Part shown: piece after piece, positions 1 to 10,134 of the stretch | How positions within the stretch are numbered: the first letter of the stretch is position 1 | Layout: each line of letters opens with the position of its first letter | From: Prorocentrum cordatum | Taxonomy: Eukaryota > Sar > Dinophyceae > Prorocentrales > Prorocentraceae | Direction: 5' to 3' | Assembly (NCBI GenBank): GCA_963575745.1 | Contig: CAUYUJ010005669.1 | Coordinates: 374,913 to 438,912, forward strand | DNA length: 64,000 bases | Notes under the pieces: generated by a model | The model's input: only the letters and a program-made list of their open reading frames with translations | What the model was told of the DNA's origin: nothing | The model's database searches: none | Translations under genes and position numbers: made by a program

Positions 1-1507
1 TTTCGCTACCATCGGATTCTCAGATGTGGCTTCGAGTTGCGTCTTACATGCCGTCCTTGAACATTGACTTTTGATGTGCCACCCACATTGATCGTCACGA
101 AATCTTTCATCAGTAGCTTCGGGTTGGGCATCGGATTGCGTTCAGCTGTCCACCTATCTTTACACCCAGGGGCACATGTAGGTTCAGTGTGAGTGTTAAA
201 AAGCCAAAATTTCAGATTTGGACTTGGGGTGAGCGTCGAACTCAAATATCCGTCGACCCTGTCGGCGTGTGTGGGAGGCTTTTCTGCTGTTTGAGTCGTC
301 GTCGTCGCCGCTCCCCCCCCCTTCACTGAGCCCTTCTCTTCAAGCGTTCCAGCCAACAGGAAATCGAGAAACAACGTCGTAATCGAGTCGAAGGGAAGCC
401 CCTTCTCTTTGGTCCCTCAATTGCCGCGGGGGTCCCAGGACTGTGTGGGGGGGTACCAGGGGAGCGGGTGGGGGCCATCCTGGGGGTGGTGCGTCCCCCA
501 TGGGGGGGAGCACCCGTCCCTGGGAGAAGCTTTCGGCTCCAGAGCGTCAGCGTCGTCGTCGTCGCCGTCGTTGTCGCCGTCGTCGCCGCCGTCGTCATCG
601 TCGTCGTCGTCGCCCCCCTTCAGGGTCGGCGGCACCGGCCGTAGGGCCTTCCCAATACCCTCATAGCTGATTCAACTTTGGCTTCATCCTTCGCTTCAGC
701 ATAGAAATCAGCATTAGGCTTCAGTTGAACATATTCCGAAACTCAAGCTTTTGTTTTGGATCAACTGTAGCCTTAGTTGTAGCCGCAATTGGACAACCAC
801 GTGCTCGTGTACGGGCAGCAGAAGCACTACGTACTCAAATGCCTATGTTCTGATGAGTCAGAGCGGATGACTCCCAGAGGCAGCAAAGGTGAGTGAATCC
901 GGGACAGTGCGCGGGTTTGCTTGTGGCTAGCACTGGACGCGCGGGCTGCGGACAGGGGACGCAACAGGATGAGGAGGAGGCGGAGCAAGAGGGTGGTCGT
1001 TCCCAGACCTCCAGCGTCCTGGTCTTCTCTCCGAGCGTGGGCCTTCGGACCTTTCGACCCCACCTTTCGTGCGGATCTTGCGGGGTCCAGGCGCGACACG
1101 GTTCTTTGGAGGCACGAATAGAAAACCTTGCCTTTCTGTCTTCAGGATGTAAGCAGTAGAGGAAGAAAGCAGGGCAACACCATGAGCTTTCGGAGCTCTG
1201 GTCGGATTTCTTGGATCGGCGCTGGGCCCTGGCGCGCGGACCAGGGGGGCCCAGCGCATATTCAAGAAATCTGCGCGGCGCTCCGAAAATAAATGTTTAG
1301 GTTTTTCTCTCTCCTTCGAAGCATGCCGGGTCGGCCCGCCCGCCGCAGCGGGCTGCCTGGGTCAGCTCCGCCTGCTCACTCAGGTACACATGGAGCATCG
1401 CGGCCTGGTGGTCGGCCGCAGCCTCCTGCCCTTCCCATGCTGCGTGCGGTCCAGGTAGCTCAGAGCCATTCCCTGTCCTCCTCTCTCATCTCTTTCTCCC
1501 CTCTCCC
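1..1507. other. no recognisable gene; unannotated leader of the window
   Basis: No conserved domain was recognised on either strand. Short CGT/CCG trinucleotide runs lie near 294-320 and 548-620 and open several frames artificially. A minus-strand open frame at 6-374 ends in a moderately mixed sequence (KDFVTINVGGTSKVN), but I cannot assign it and it has no partner exon that I can see. Confidence 0.5.
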
Positions 1508-1551
1508 TGCTGCTCCTCCTCCTCATCCTCCGCCTCCTCCTCCTCCTCCTC
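1508..1551 (+). repeat. (TCC)n microsatellite at the 5' edge of LINE-1
   Basis: An imperfect CTC/TCC tract runs directly into the spliced-leader-like sequence at 1552. A second (TCC)n tract lies at the other end of the same element near 7,916. The 5' boundary of the element can therefore be placed at the end of this tract. Confidence 0.85.
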
Positions 1552-1573
1552 CCCGTAACCATTTTGGCTAAAG
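1552..1573 (+). other. relict dinoflagellate spliced leader (DinoSL) sequence
   Basis: The sequence aligns without gaps to the 22-nt DinoSL consensus known from dinoflagellate mRNAs. I count 19 of 22 identical positions, including the uninterrupted core CCATTTTGGCT. The mismatches are at the variable first base, one G to A and one C to A. DinoSL is normally added to mRNAs by trans-splicing, so a genomic copy without a following splice donor indicates reverse transcription of a trans-spliced RNA. It lies about 180 bp upstream of LINE-1 ORF1 on the same strand. Confidence 0.8.
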
Positions 1574-1658
1574 ATGCCCGATTGGCCCTGCCAAAAAATG
1601 GATACCGCTAGTCCGCGGCGGGCAAGGCTGTTCAGCCTGGCATTGTTTGGCCTTTAAT

Positions 1659-1768
1659 GCGGGAGTTGGGCCCCCGCCTCAATGCTTTCTGGCCTTCACC
1701 GCTGGAGTTGGGCCCCCGCCTCGGTGCTTTCTAGCCTTCACCGCGGGAGTTGGGCTCCCGAGTGCAGA
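1659..1768 (+). repeat. 42-bp direct repeats in the LINE-1 5' leader
   Basis: Units begin at 1659, 1701 and 1743 with GCGGGAGTTGGG (one unit reads GCTGG). They continue through a CCCCGCCTC ... GCTTTCTGGCCTTCACC stretch. The period is 42 bp and about 2.5 copies are present. The repeats sit between the spliced-leader relic and ORF1. In other LINEs, 5' tandem repeats can act as promoter monomers; that role here is only inference. Confidence 0.75.
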
Positions 1769-3191
1769 AATCAATGTCGTGGCGTGCCCGCACCCCCTGG
1801 CACCAAGGGCGCGGAGGACGCAAGCGTGGCTACGGCGGCGGTGGATGGCGATCCCACCGCAATGACTCATACTCCGTGTGCAGCTCGAGCTGGCACTGGG
1901 AGTTCGATAAGTACGGCAATTGGCGTTGCAGCAAGTGCGGATCTAACTATGTGGATGACGATGCTGAGCCTGCTGCATCTGGTGTCGCTTTCGCGAGCGA
2001 GCTGGAGCAGCTGGCCAAGAAGTTCCCGCACTTGGCAGGCATGCTGGAGGGCTTGGGCGCTGCTGCGGCGGCGGTGCCTGCGGCTCAGCCTGAGCCTCCT
2101 CCTGAGCCTGTCACAGAGAACGAGATGGAGAAGAAGGTGGCGTCGCAGCGTACAGCGCTTGCCAAGGAGGTTGAGGTTCAGTCTCGCGCGGAGCGAATCG
2201 CGCAGGGCGATGTCGAGGCGTGGCTGGCTGCAGTCGTGCGCCATCGTGAAGCGCTTCAAGGGGCTGAACGCCAGCACCGCGAGGCTGTGCAGGTGCTCGA
2301 GGAGAAGCAGAAGCTGCTGCGGGCGGTTACGATGGCGAATGATGGCTTCGTGGAGGCCGCCTTCCGTCGTCAGCTTCGTGCTGAAGAAGATCGTGTTCGT
2401 GCTGAGGCTGCCCGCGCGCTGTACGATGCGCAGGCTGCTGCTGCTGCTGCAGCGGTGGGCCGCGGGGTGGTTCCCGAGGCTGCTGCTGCAGGCGGTCCAC
2501 CAGATGTTCCTCATGGCGGTGGTCGGGCTGCTGCTGCGGTGCCTGCGGGCAGCGGCGGGGGCGCTCCTTTTGTGGCTGCCCCCGCTGCCTTCGGCGCCCA
2601 AGGCGACGCTGGCCGCGGTGGTGGTGGTGGCGGTGTCGGTGGCCATCTACCTTCTCCTGCTGCTGGTGATGCTCCAGCTGGTGCTCTTCACCCTCCTGAT
2701 TTGGCTTCGCTGGACGAGGGGAAGGGCATGAGCGCTGGTGTGTTGATCACAACCAGAGGTCGGAGTACTTGCAGATGCTACGGCGCATGTACATACATGT
2801 CAAGGACGACGACGCGGACTCGGAGATGGCTGCTTCTGAGTATGGTGACAATCATCGGGATGAGCTTGAGGGCCTCAGGAAGCGTGCAAGGGAAGGCGCT
2901 CTCGAGGCCGCTCAGCAGGAGCGTATGGAGCGCCTCTTGGTCAAGCAAGCTCATTGCAAGGCAGCGAAGCAGTTACGTACCATTCGAGAAGATACGGCAC
3001 CCAGTTTCGGGCGAGTGCTACTGCAAGTGCTACCCCGAGGTGCAGAGGCAACACATGTCGGAGACCCCGGCGCTGCAGCTGCGGCGCTGGCCGCTGCAGC
3101 AGGAGTGCCCATCGGCGTGGAGGTGGCGGTCGACTCCCCCGCGGCGCCTGCGGCTGCGGCGGCGGCGGCGGCTTCTGAGCAGTCTTTTTAA
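1750..3191 (+). pseudogene. LINE-1 ORF1-like protein with CxxC zinc finger (frameshifted)
   Basis: The product is a putative retrotransposon ORF1 protein. The N-terminus is basic and Gly/Arg-rich. A short RanBP2-like finger follows, with WxC-x2-C visible as GNWRCSKCG at about residues 57-65. Next come an Ala/Pro linker, a charged coiled-coil-like part rich in Glu, Arg and Gln (about 120-235) and a Gly/Ala-rich part. Reading runs in frame 1 to about 2,720, then continues sensibly in frame 0 (MLRRMYIHVKDDDADSE, then more Glu/Arg helix) to the TAA at 3189-3191, so there is one frameshift. The frame opens upstream at a TTG, so the true start is unknown; the spliced-leader relic and 42-bp repeats form the leader. 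The endonuclease part follows at once. Role is inferred from position and from remembered dinoflagellate LINE ORF1 proteins. Confidence 0.65.
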
Positions 3192-3925
3192 CAGGCATAC
3201 TGGTGGCCGCGGCGCGGCCACCAATGTCGATATCTTACTTTGCAGTGCAACATCGTGGAATGAGGTTGCTGTTTCGTTCGCGGCGAGCGTTCGTTCCAGT
3301 TGTGACGGCTTCTTCTGTGCCGAGCACCACCTCGACTGCGAGCGAGTGAACTTAGCGAAGAGGAGAGCTCACCAACTGAAATGGCGGCCCCACTTCATCC
3401 CTGCTACCCCTTCCCCTTCCCCTGGAGGGGGAACTCATGGTGGAGTGGGCGCAGTCTGGTTGTTTCCCGTGGTTAAAATTTCCAACGTTTCCTTTCCACG
3501 GCTGGGTCCGTGACGGACCTCGGCTCTGGCAGCCGCTGGGTGTTTTGGAGCTGGAAACCGAGCAGGCAGTGATTGCAGCAGGAGTTGTGTGTTTGGTGTC
3601 GGGCATGGGTGTCTGCGGAGAGAATGTCGGTCGTCTGCGAGCAATCTCTGAGTTCTTGGCCACGTTGTCTGTGCCGTGATTGGTTCTGGGAGATTTCAAT
3701 GGCTCTGCTGGTGATCTTGACTTGTCTGGTTCCCCTCGGCTCGCTCGCGGACGTGTCTGGGTCCCGTCGTTGATCGAGTTCACGTGTTGTCAGGGCCGCG
3801 GGTCGTTGATCCACTGCGTTGTGGCTTCTGGCGGTCTTGCCAGTTATGTGCACGTGGGCAAGTGCGCGCCCCCGCCTTTCAAGACTCACGCTTGCTTGTA
3901 GGTCCATATTGATCACAAGGCGGTG
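3192..3925 (+). pseudogene. LINE-1 endonuclease (EEP/APE-like) domain, broken
   Basis: The domain would nick target DNA to prime reverse transcription. Its N-terminal half is in frame 1 (3,192 to about 3,455), with the motifs AEHHLD and GGGTHGGVG expected of endonuclease/exonuclease/phosphatase folds in LINEs. The second half is in frame 2 from about 3,437. It includes LRAISEFLATL and then the strong catalytic motif LVLGDFN at 3,680-3,700. A TGA at 3677-3679 sits just before that motif, where relatives have Trp from memory. A TAG at 3899-3901 interrupts the C-terminal end. The copy therefore carries one frameshift and two stops and is not functional. The domain assignment is secure from GDFN plus the neighbouring RT. 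Confidence 0.75.
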
Positions 3926-4957
3926 GAGCAAATGTTATGGAGACGAGTGAAGCCTATCCCTGTGCCTGAACGCCCTGGTCCCGATTTGCCCTGGGAGGGG
4001 GTTTTGATTCGCATGGAGGATCCGGGGCTGGTGGGGACCCATTTCTACTACGAAAACAACTTCTCACCCCGCGTTCGTGACCACCTGTCAGAGAATGTCT
4101 CTAGGCAGTATCTGTGGAGTCAAGCTGCCGAGATGATGTTCCTGTCGCGCGCTTGTGCCGCGCCGATGGAGCCCAGGGATTGTAGTGTCAGTGGTGGATT
4201 TTCCCTATTTTAGGCGTTCTAAGGTTGGCAGGAGAGGATTTGGTGGCCAGAATTTTCAGCTACCTGCTTTGTGCTTCTGGGCTCACGTTTCTCAGGCCCT
4301 GTCGGATTATCGCCTGTGTGAGGCTCGGATGTCTTTGGATGATATGATGTGGGCCCGTCGTGTGATGGCTGGTCTATTGGGTTAAATTCATTCTCATTGG
4401 CTCCCTGGGTTTCGTCAGCCTGCCGGGTGGTGGATGGCTCAGTTAGCATATGTTCCTGATTCAGTGGGCGATCTGCATGCGCTGTTTGACTCCGTCGCTC
4501 ATGCGGTCGGTCAGGCCTGGCACGCCGCTCGCGCTGTGCTTGAGGCTAGCATGGAGCTGTAGCTTCTCAAAGCGTTGCCTCGTGGCGCTAAGCGGGTGCA
4601 TGCTTGGCTTAAGTACGATCGGGGATCTGACCTCGAGTATCTTGTCACACCTACTGAGGTGAAGCAACTCCCAGTGGAGATGACGCAGTATTGTCAGGAT
4701 TTTTGGGGCCAGTTCTGGAGAGCCCCACCTGATCAGAGGGAAGCGTTGTCGGGTGTCTTGGATGTTCTCAGGCCGATGGCGTTGGCGGCGGTGGGGTCGT
4801 TGGACCCTTTGACCTCTGGGGAGGTGTCTAGAGCGGCGCGGCTGTTCAAGGTTGATACTGCGGTGAGCATTGATTGTTGGGCCCCTCGTATGTTGGCGTC
4901 TTTGCCTGGCTCTGCTGAGGGGTCTACGCTGATCTCCTCAATTAGTGCGAGCGCTCT
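3926..4957 (+). pseudogene. LINE-1 linker between endonuclease and RT, decayed
   Basis: Coding sense is continuous but shifts from frame 2 (PVPERPGPDLPWEGVLIRM, FSPRVRDHLSENVSRQYLW) to frame 0 near 4,170. Frame 0 then runs to 4,961 with in-frame TAA at 4383-4385 and TAG at 4560-4562. Residues such as WGQFWRAPPDQ and LDPLTSGEVSRAARLFK resemble the region just upstream of the RT palm in LINEs. There is no separate function to assign. The block joins the endonuclease and RT parts of one degraded ORF2. Confidence 0.6.
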
Positions 4958-5837
4958 ATGATGTGGCCCACCCAAGTTATGATGGGAATCATAGCCCGGC
5001 TTCCTAAGGCTGCGGACGCGGAGCGCACTGTTTGCAAGTGTCCTTCTCTGCATCGCCTGTGCTGTCGGGCACGAGGCCGTGACATTGATGAGTGGTCTCC
5101 AGAGCGTGATAGCTACTGGGGCACTGCGATCCGAAGATCTTCGGCGCTGCAAGCGGCTCTCTTGCGTGAGATAGGACACGAAGTGGCCAGTTATCTTGGT
5201 GAGCTTTCGGTTGGTCTGCATTTGGATTTCAACAAGACTTTTGACACGGTTGATCCTCTTCGCCTTGCTGGGTTCGCCTTGAAAATGGCCTACCCAATTC
5301 ACCCTTTGTATCTAGGGATTCTGATGCACGAGGCACCGCGTGTCTTGGAGGTCAACGGCTTCGTGTCCGATGTGATCACTACTGGGCGTGGGGTGTTTCC
5401 TGGATGTGTGCAGCCCATGCCGTGGGTCAAGATGTACCTGTATGATCTGATTGACTTTGCGCACGCCCAAAATCTCCCTGTGTCCACCTTTGCATCTGTG
5501 GACGACATCGCCCAGACCCAGCAAGGCGCTTGGTCAGATATTGTCTCGATTATAGTTCCTGCTACAGTGCATCTGTCATCGGCTTGAGCAGGCAGGGGCT
5601 GGCATCTCTAGCAAGAGTACCTTTGCTTGCTCTGATAAGGCTTTGCGAGGTCATCTTGCTACCCTATTTCGCGCTGCCAACCTACCTATCAAGGCGGCTG
5701 ATGGAGTGCGTGATTTGGGGGCCATGACCACCGCGGGCAGGCGTCGTTGTGTTTCGAAGTTGCGCCAGAGGCGCGCTCTGGCCAGGAGAAAGGCCATGCG
5801 GGTCCGTTTCCCCACTCGCCTAGTGGGGGGAGCTTGA
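4958..5837 (+). pseudogene. LINE-1 reverse transcriptase domain, decayed
   Basis: RT palm motifs are readable in frame 2. LDFNKTFDTV at about 5,221-5,250 is the first aspartate block. TGRGVFPGC near 5,383 is a degraded G-x-P block. FASVDDIAQT at 5,489-5,518 is the catalytic box, reading VDD instead of ADD with both aspartates kept. The upstream part includes RARGRDIDEW and ALQAALLREIGHEVASYLG. Near 5,560 the sense shifts to frame 0 (AGISSKSTFACSDKALRG, then AMTTAGRRRCVSKLRQRR), the thumb region, until TGA at 5835-5837. A frame 0-to-2 shift also lies at about 4,958. This is the polymerase of a retrotransposon and is clearly inactive in this copy. Confidence 0.8.
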
Positions 5838-7357
5838 CAAACCCGCGGTGTTGGCGGTTGGGTCGTGGGACCATGAGGTTTTAGGGCTCTCCTCCGCGCA
5901 AGTGCAGTCTATGCGAGCCCAGGCGGCCACTTTCGGGGTGGTGGAACCCTGGGGCCTGTACGACTACCGCGTTGAGTTTGGTGAGCCCTGCTAAAGATGA
6001 TCCCCAGTTTAGGCTTCGGTATGAGCAGTTGAACTCGTTCGCCTTGAGTTGGAATCGATTGCCCCATAAGCAGAGAGTTAGCGTGGCACAAGTGTGGAAG
6101 AAGGTTACTGACAAGTTTGCTTGCGCGCAGCATCGCTGGCAGGTCGTGCGAGGTCCGATCACAGCCACGCTGGCGGTGCTTCTCGATTTGAATTGGGATC
6201 CTGTCTCTCCAGTGTGCTGGCGCATTGGTACAGAAGTGCTCCGCGTGGCGGATGGAGATTTCCCTTTCCCGCTCCGGTCCCGCCTGATTGTTACCCGCCA
6301 AGCTATGTCGTGGAAGGCTGCCACGGGGCATTCCATGGGGATGGGAGTGGAAGGGAGAGTTGACTTCACGATGGTGCAAAGTATCCCAGGAGTTTGGAGA
6401 AGCAGGGGGAGGTGGAGTCTGCAGGTCTTGCTCGGAGCATCGTTACAGGCGCTTTTTGGACCGAAGCCAGGCTGCAGGATGCGGGATACCTGTCGCATGC
6501 CGCTGGAGTATGTCCACGCTGCGGGGCCTCAGCAGAACCCGCTCCATCGCTTTTGGGAATGTGCCGCCGACCGGTCTGTGCTCGATGCGATCGTCGATCG
6601 CCCTAGTTCGCTCGTTGATCGGGTTCGTGCTGAATCCCAACGCTCTTGCTTTTGGCTTCGTGGCCTCCCGCTTTTGGCGGATTCCTGTGGGTATCTGCCG
6701 CCGCCTGTTTCCCGCGTCTGGGAGTGGAGCCGCTCGGTGGGAAGAGTGAAGATCGATGGTGGCGTTTGGGGCATAGATGGATCGGGGGGAAAGTACACTC
6801 AGGACAGGCGGCTCCGCCGCTGCGGTTGGGCGTGTGTCCACCTAGGTCCCTCTGGCCTTTTCGACGCCATCGTTATGGGCACGTTGCCCAGCGAGAAGCA
6901 GTCTCCCCCGAGGGCGGAGCACTATGCCTTGATCACGTTGGCTAGCTGTACCACTGGCCATTGCAGAGTGTACTGTGACTTCTTGAGAGTGGTCAAAGGA
7001 GTGCCTCGACCGTTGCTGGCGAAGTCTCAGTCGTCTATGTTGGATCTGTGGGCCAAGTGTCGTGAGGTTATGTTGTCTCGAGGGGGTTCTATCCAAGTGC
7101 TTTGGACCAAATCACATCCCACCCAGACCCAACGCCAAAACATGTGTTTGAATGATGTGGAAGTTTACTTGAATCGAGCTGCTGATTTTTTCGCCGATGC
7201 AGCTGCTGACCTTGCCCAGGTTCCCGAGGAGTTGGTGGATCGGACCCGTCGGGCAATCAAACTTGCGTCTGATGTTATGTCTCGTCTGTTGGCCGTCCAA
7301 CGTGAGATCCTCTTCACGGGGGAAAGGAACCGTGTCGAGCGAGTTCCTAGGAGGTAG
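5838..7357 (+). pseudogene. LINE-1 RT thumb/connection and RNase H domain
   Basis: About 150 bp in frame 1 (AVGSWDHEVLGLSSAQVQ) is followed by a long open frame 2 from 5,972 to the TAG at 7,355-7,357. A knuckle-like CPRCG ... C motif is split between frames 1 and 2 near 6,510-6,560, so a one-base indel probably lies there. RNase H residues follow in order. GIDGSGG near 6,773 gives the first Asp, RAEHYAL near 6,914 the Glu, VYCDFLRVVKG near 6,969 the second Asp, and NRAADFFADAAAD near 7,172 the last block. RNase H would remove the RNA strand after reverse transcription. The RNase H half is the best preserved part of the element. Confidence 0.75.
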
Positions 7358-7915
7358 AGAGGTCAGCAGACTAGCGCCGTGGAGCGAGTCTGCAGATTGT
7401 GTGATTGTGGGCACGAGCCCCAGTTGAAGAACGCTGGCATCAAATGTCTCAGTGACTTCAGAGGTTTCCCATTGCGAGGGAAGCTGGCGGATTTCTGGCC
7501 AGACCCCTGCAAGCCACGCTGTGCTATACAGCAGAAGGTCCAGAGCCTGCCCCCGAGAGCTTCTGCGAGTGGGATGGAAGACCCCGTCCCAGATGATCTC
7601 GCAGCTGTTCCCGTCGGCGGGGCGGCTCTGGATCACCCGGCGGCTGAATTTTGTGATCCCTCTCATCAGCTTGCAGTGCTGAGAGGTGCTCTTTTTTGTG
7701 AGGCTTGCGAGGGGTTTTGCGCAGTCCATCCCCTCTCGGTCCCTCTCCAGGCCATGTGGCGAGCCTGCCTCTTCTGGCCACGAGGTGTTGTCGCGGCTCT
7801 CAAGGGGGCTGCCCCCGAAATCGGGCACCTGTTTCCCTGATCTGTGGGTTGGCTTGTGAGCGGCCTCCCCAGAGGAGGATGACGCTTTTGGCAGAATTCG
7901 AATTAGAATTATTCT
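7358..7915 (+). pseudogene. LINE-1 C-terminal tail and 3' region
   Basis: An open frame at 7,379-7,840 contains CRLCDCG near its start and LRGALFCEACEGFCA near 7,680, with paired cysteines. A Cys-rich tail after RNase H is something I recall from other dinoflagellate LINEs. No poly(A) tail is visible. The region ends in a short A/T-rich segment (GAATTCGAATTAGAATTATTC) and then in (TCC)n. Confidence 0.45.
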
Positions 7916-7953
7916 TCTCCTCCTCCTCCTCCTCCTCCTCCTCCTCCTCCTCC
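7916..7953 (+). repeat. (TCC)n microsatellite at the 3' edge of LINE-1
   Basis: This is an uninterrupted TCC tract of about a dozen units. It has the same unit and strand as the tract that precedes the spliced-leader relic at 1,508-1,551, so the element is flanked by (TCC)n on both sides. Confidence 0.9.
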
Positions 7954-8360
7954 CACCCCCTCGCTTGCTCCCTGGCTTCTTCCCTCGTCCTGTCCTCCCT
8001 CTGTCACTCATCTGTCCAGCCCTCCTCCCTGCTTCCTCCTTACGTTCTCCCTTTTCCATCTTCCCTTTTCTCTCCATCCTTTTCCTTCCCCCTCCTCCCT
8101 ACCTCCCCCTCCTCTTTCCCTCATCCCTCCCACCCTCAATACCCCATCCCTTGCCCTGGTCCTCGTCGTCGTCCTCCTGGTGTGGCAAATCAGCATTCCA
8201 GACTCCACGAACCTCATTCTCCTTTTCGACCTCCTCCGCCTCCTCCGCCTTCTCTTCCTCCTCCTCCACCTCCTCCCCCTCCTCCCCCTCCTACTCCTCC
8301 TCCTCCTCTTCCTCCTCGTCCTCCTCCTCGTCCTCCTCCTCGTCCTCCTCCTCTCAAAGC
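7954..8360 (+). repeat. pyrimidine-rich low-complexity DNA with (TCC)n and (TCCTCG)n
   Basis: The sequence is C/T-rich throughout. TCC runs lie at about 8,221-8,320 and a CTCCTCGTC run at 8,316-8,355. Long Ser/Pro/Leu frames here are artefacts of composition. Confidence 0.85.
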
Positions 8361-8775
8361 GCAGACCAGTCCCGACATTCAATATGTTAACCTTGATGAT
8401 TTATGGATGCGCCTCTTCACCTCGAACCCCGCCATACTGGAAGAGACTCCATCTGGCCCAGCAATTGCCCATGTGAGACCCTGACACGCGGGCCTCGCGC
8501 ACATTTTCTCTACCAGATATCACTAAGTGGGCCACGTGCGCGCGCTGCGCGGGCGCCATCGGTGTGATATATTACCATGGGATGCGCACGCGTTGATGCC
8601 ACAGACGCATTTCGGTATCAACCTTTGCAAGATCATATCACGCGGTCCAGGCGCGCAAGCTGGACGGGAACCATCCTTGACAAGTATTGCCATTGAGGCC
8701 ACACGCGTGCGCTGAAGGATCCAGTTCTTGTCAATGGAATCGGCACGAACCCAATTAGGGGAACACTTCGTTTTG
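8361..8775. other. no recognisable gene
   Basis: The sequence is mixed in composition without a long convincing frame, domain or repeat. Confidence 0.5.
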
Positions 8776-9080
8776 CATGGGCGCCGTGCTTGGCATTCCT
8801 TGGCATTGCTTTGCAATGCAAGGGACCCCGAGGAACAAAACTAGGGAACCCGAAGAACCCAATACAAAAATCAAGGCCGGGGAATCCAACAAAAACCGAA
8901 GCAAGGAACCAGACAGGGGAACCCAAGGAACCCGAGCAAGGAACAGCACGGGGGAACCAGAGGAGCCCAAACAAAGAACTAGACTGGGGACTCCACACAA
9001 GGAGCAACGCCGGGGGACACCCGAGAACGCAAACAAGGAACAAGAACGGGGAGCCCGAGGTACTCCCTTGTGAGGAAATA
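8776..9080 (+). repeat. degenerate GGAACCC minisatellite
   Basis: The motif AAGGAACnnnACGGGGGAACCC recurs imperfectly, for example at about 8,837, 8,903, 8,937, 8,974 and 9,035. The variable units are roughly 18-40 bp. The Asn/Lys/Pro/Glu-rich frames over it have no separate support. Confidence 0.6.
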
Positions 9081-9716
9081 GCGTCAGGAAGCCCGAAGCC
9101 CTTGTAAAACATCACGAGCGGGGGCCCCCGAGGAACTCCCTTGTGAGGAAACCTCGAAGAACGCCGGGGTCCGTCCTGAACCCCCCGGGCGATCCAGGAC
9201 CTGCCTGCGAAAAAAGCCCCCGCCTAAGCCCCCCTTATGGGGAACTTTGCTGGGAGCGATCCACGCAGAGGCGACATTCCACCCCCCCGGGCGAAGGAAT
9301 GCGGCGAATCCCGCCCTGAGCAACGCCCCCGGCCGGTCAAGACAATTATTCACAAACAACCAAGAACCCTTGAGGCAAATATTCATGGGGGAATGCCACG
9401 CAGGCAACGCGCGCGGACCAACCCCGATCAAAGCCAACATTAAGATGCGCTCATGAATCCAAGCATTTTTCACAATCTTTTGACTTGAAGGGTGGACACA
9501 TCGAGTTTTGTGTCAATTTGTAGTCGCTTACTTCAATCACAGCCTCTGGTATGCGGGAATAGCACGTCTGTATAATGTAAGTATTCCTGGCTGCGCCTGC
9601 TAATGTGGAAACTCTCGTCAGAGAAGACTATGGCCCTTCGCTATGCGCTCGGGTGACTTGTATTGAAAACGGTAAAGAGGCATGCGGCTGAGAAGGGTGA
9701 TAAGAGCGATAAGGAA
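9081..9716. other. no recognisable gene
   Basis: I see no domain, tandem repeat or clear exon here. A run of C/G-rich sequence grades into more balanced DNA after 9,430. Confidence 0.45.
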
Positions 9717-9786
9717 GGAGGAGGAGGAAGAGGATGAGGAGGAGGAGGAAGAGGTGGAAGTGGAGGAAGAGGAGGAGGAGGAGGAA
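9717..9786 (+). repeat. (GGA)n microsatellite
   Basis: This is an imperfect GAG/GGA tract with GAA and GTG interruptions. It encodes poly-Glu or poly-Arg in spurious frames. Confidence 0.9.
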
Positions 9787-10134
9787 ATTAAAGCACCATT
9801 GTGCGCCATCGCCGCGGATGGCTACCCCCCCCCAACACACACGGTGGACCCCCCCAAGCGACCACCATTCCCGTAATCTGGGCACCCTACTCCTGCCTCG
9901 CAGGGGGGGGTACCAGTCGTGGAAATGGTGGACGCCTCGGGGGGGTTCCTGTGTGCGGGTGGAGGGGCCCTTACGCCATCCACTCTGGCGAGAGTGGTCA
10001 CATGACACTTTCGGCGAGAGTGGAACGGTTCGCCTGCGGGAGGGGAGAGAGGCGCCGCCACAGCCACGCCACACCGCATCCTATCACCCAACCTCCACTG
10101 TGTCAACCTCGCTTGACCAGATCAGCGGCCGCAG

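Noticed and set aside
6-374. Minus-strand frame with FVTINVGG, reminiscent of a BTB/T1 domain start
   Set aside because: Only that short string fits; the remainder does not match the domain, and the frame ends soon after.
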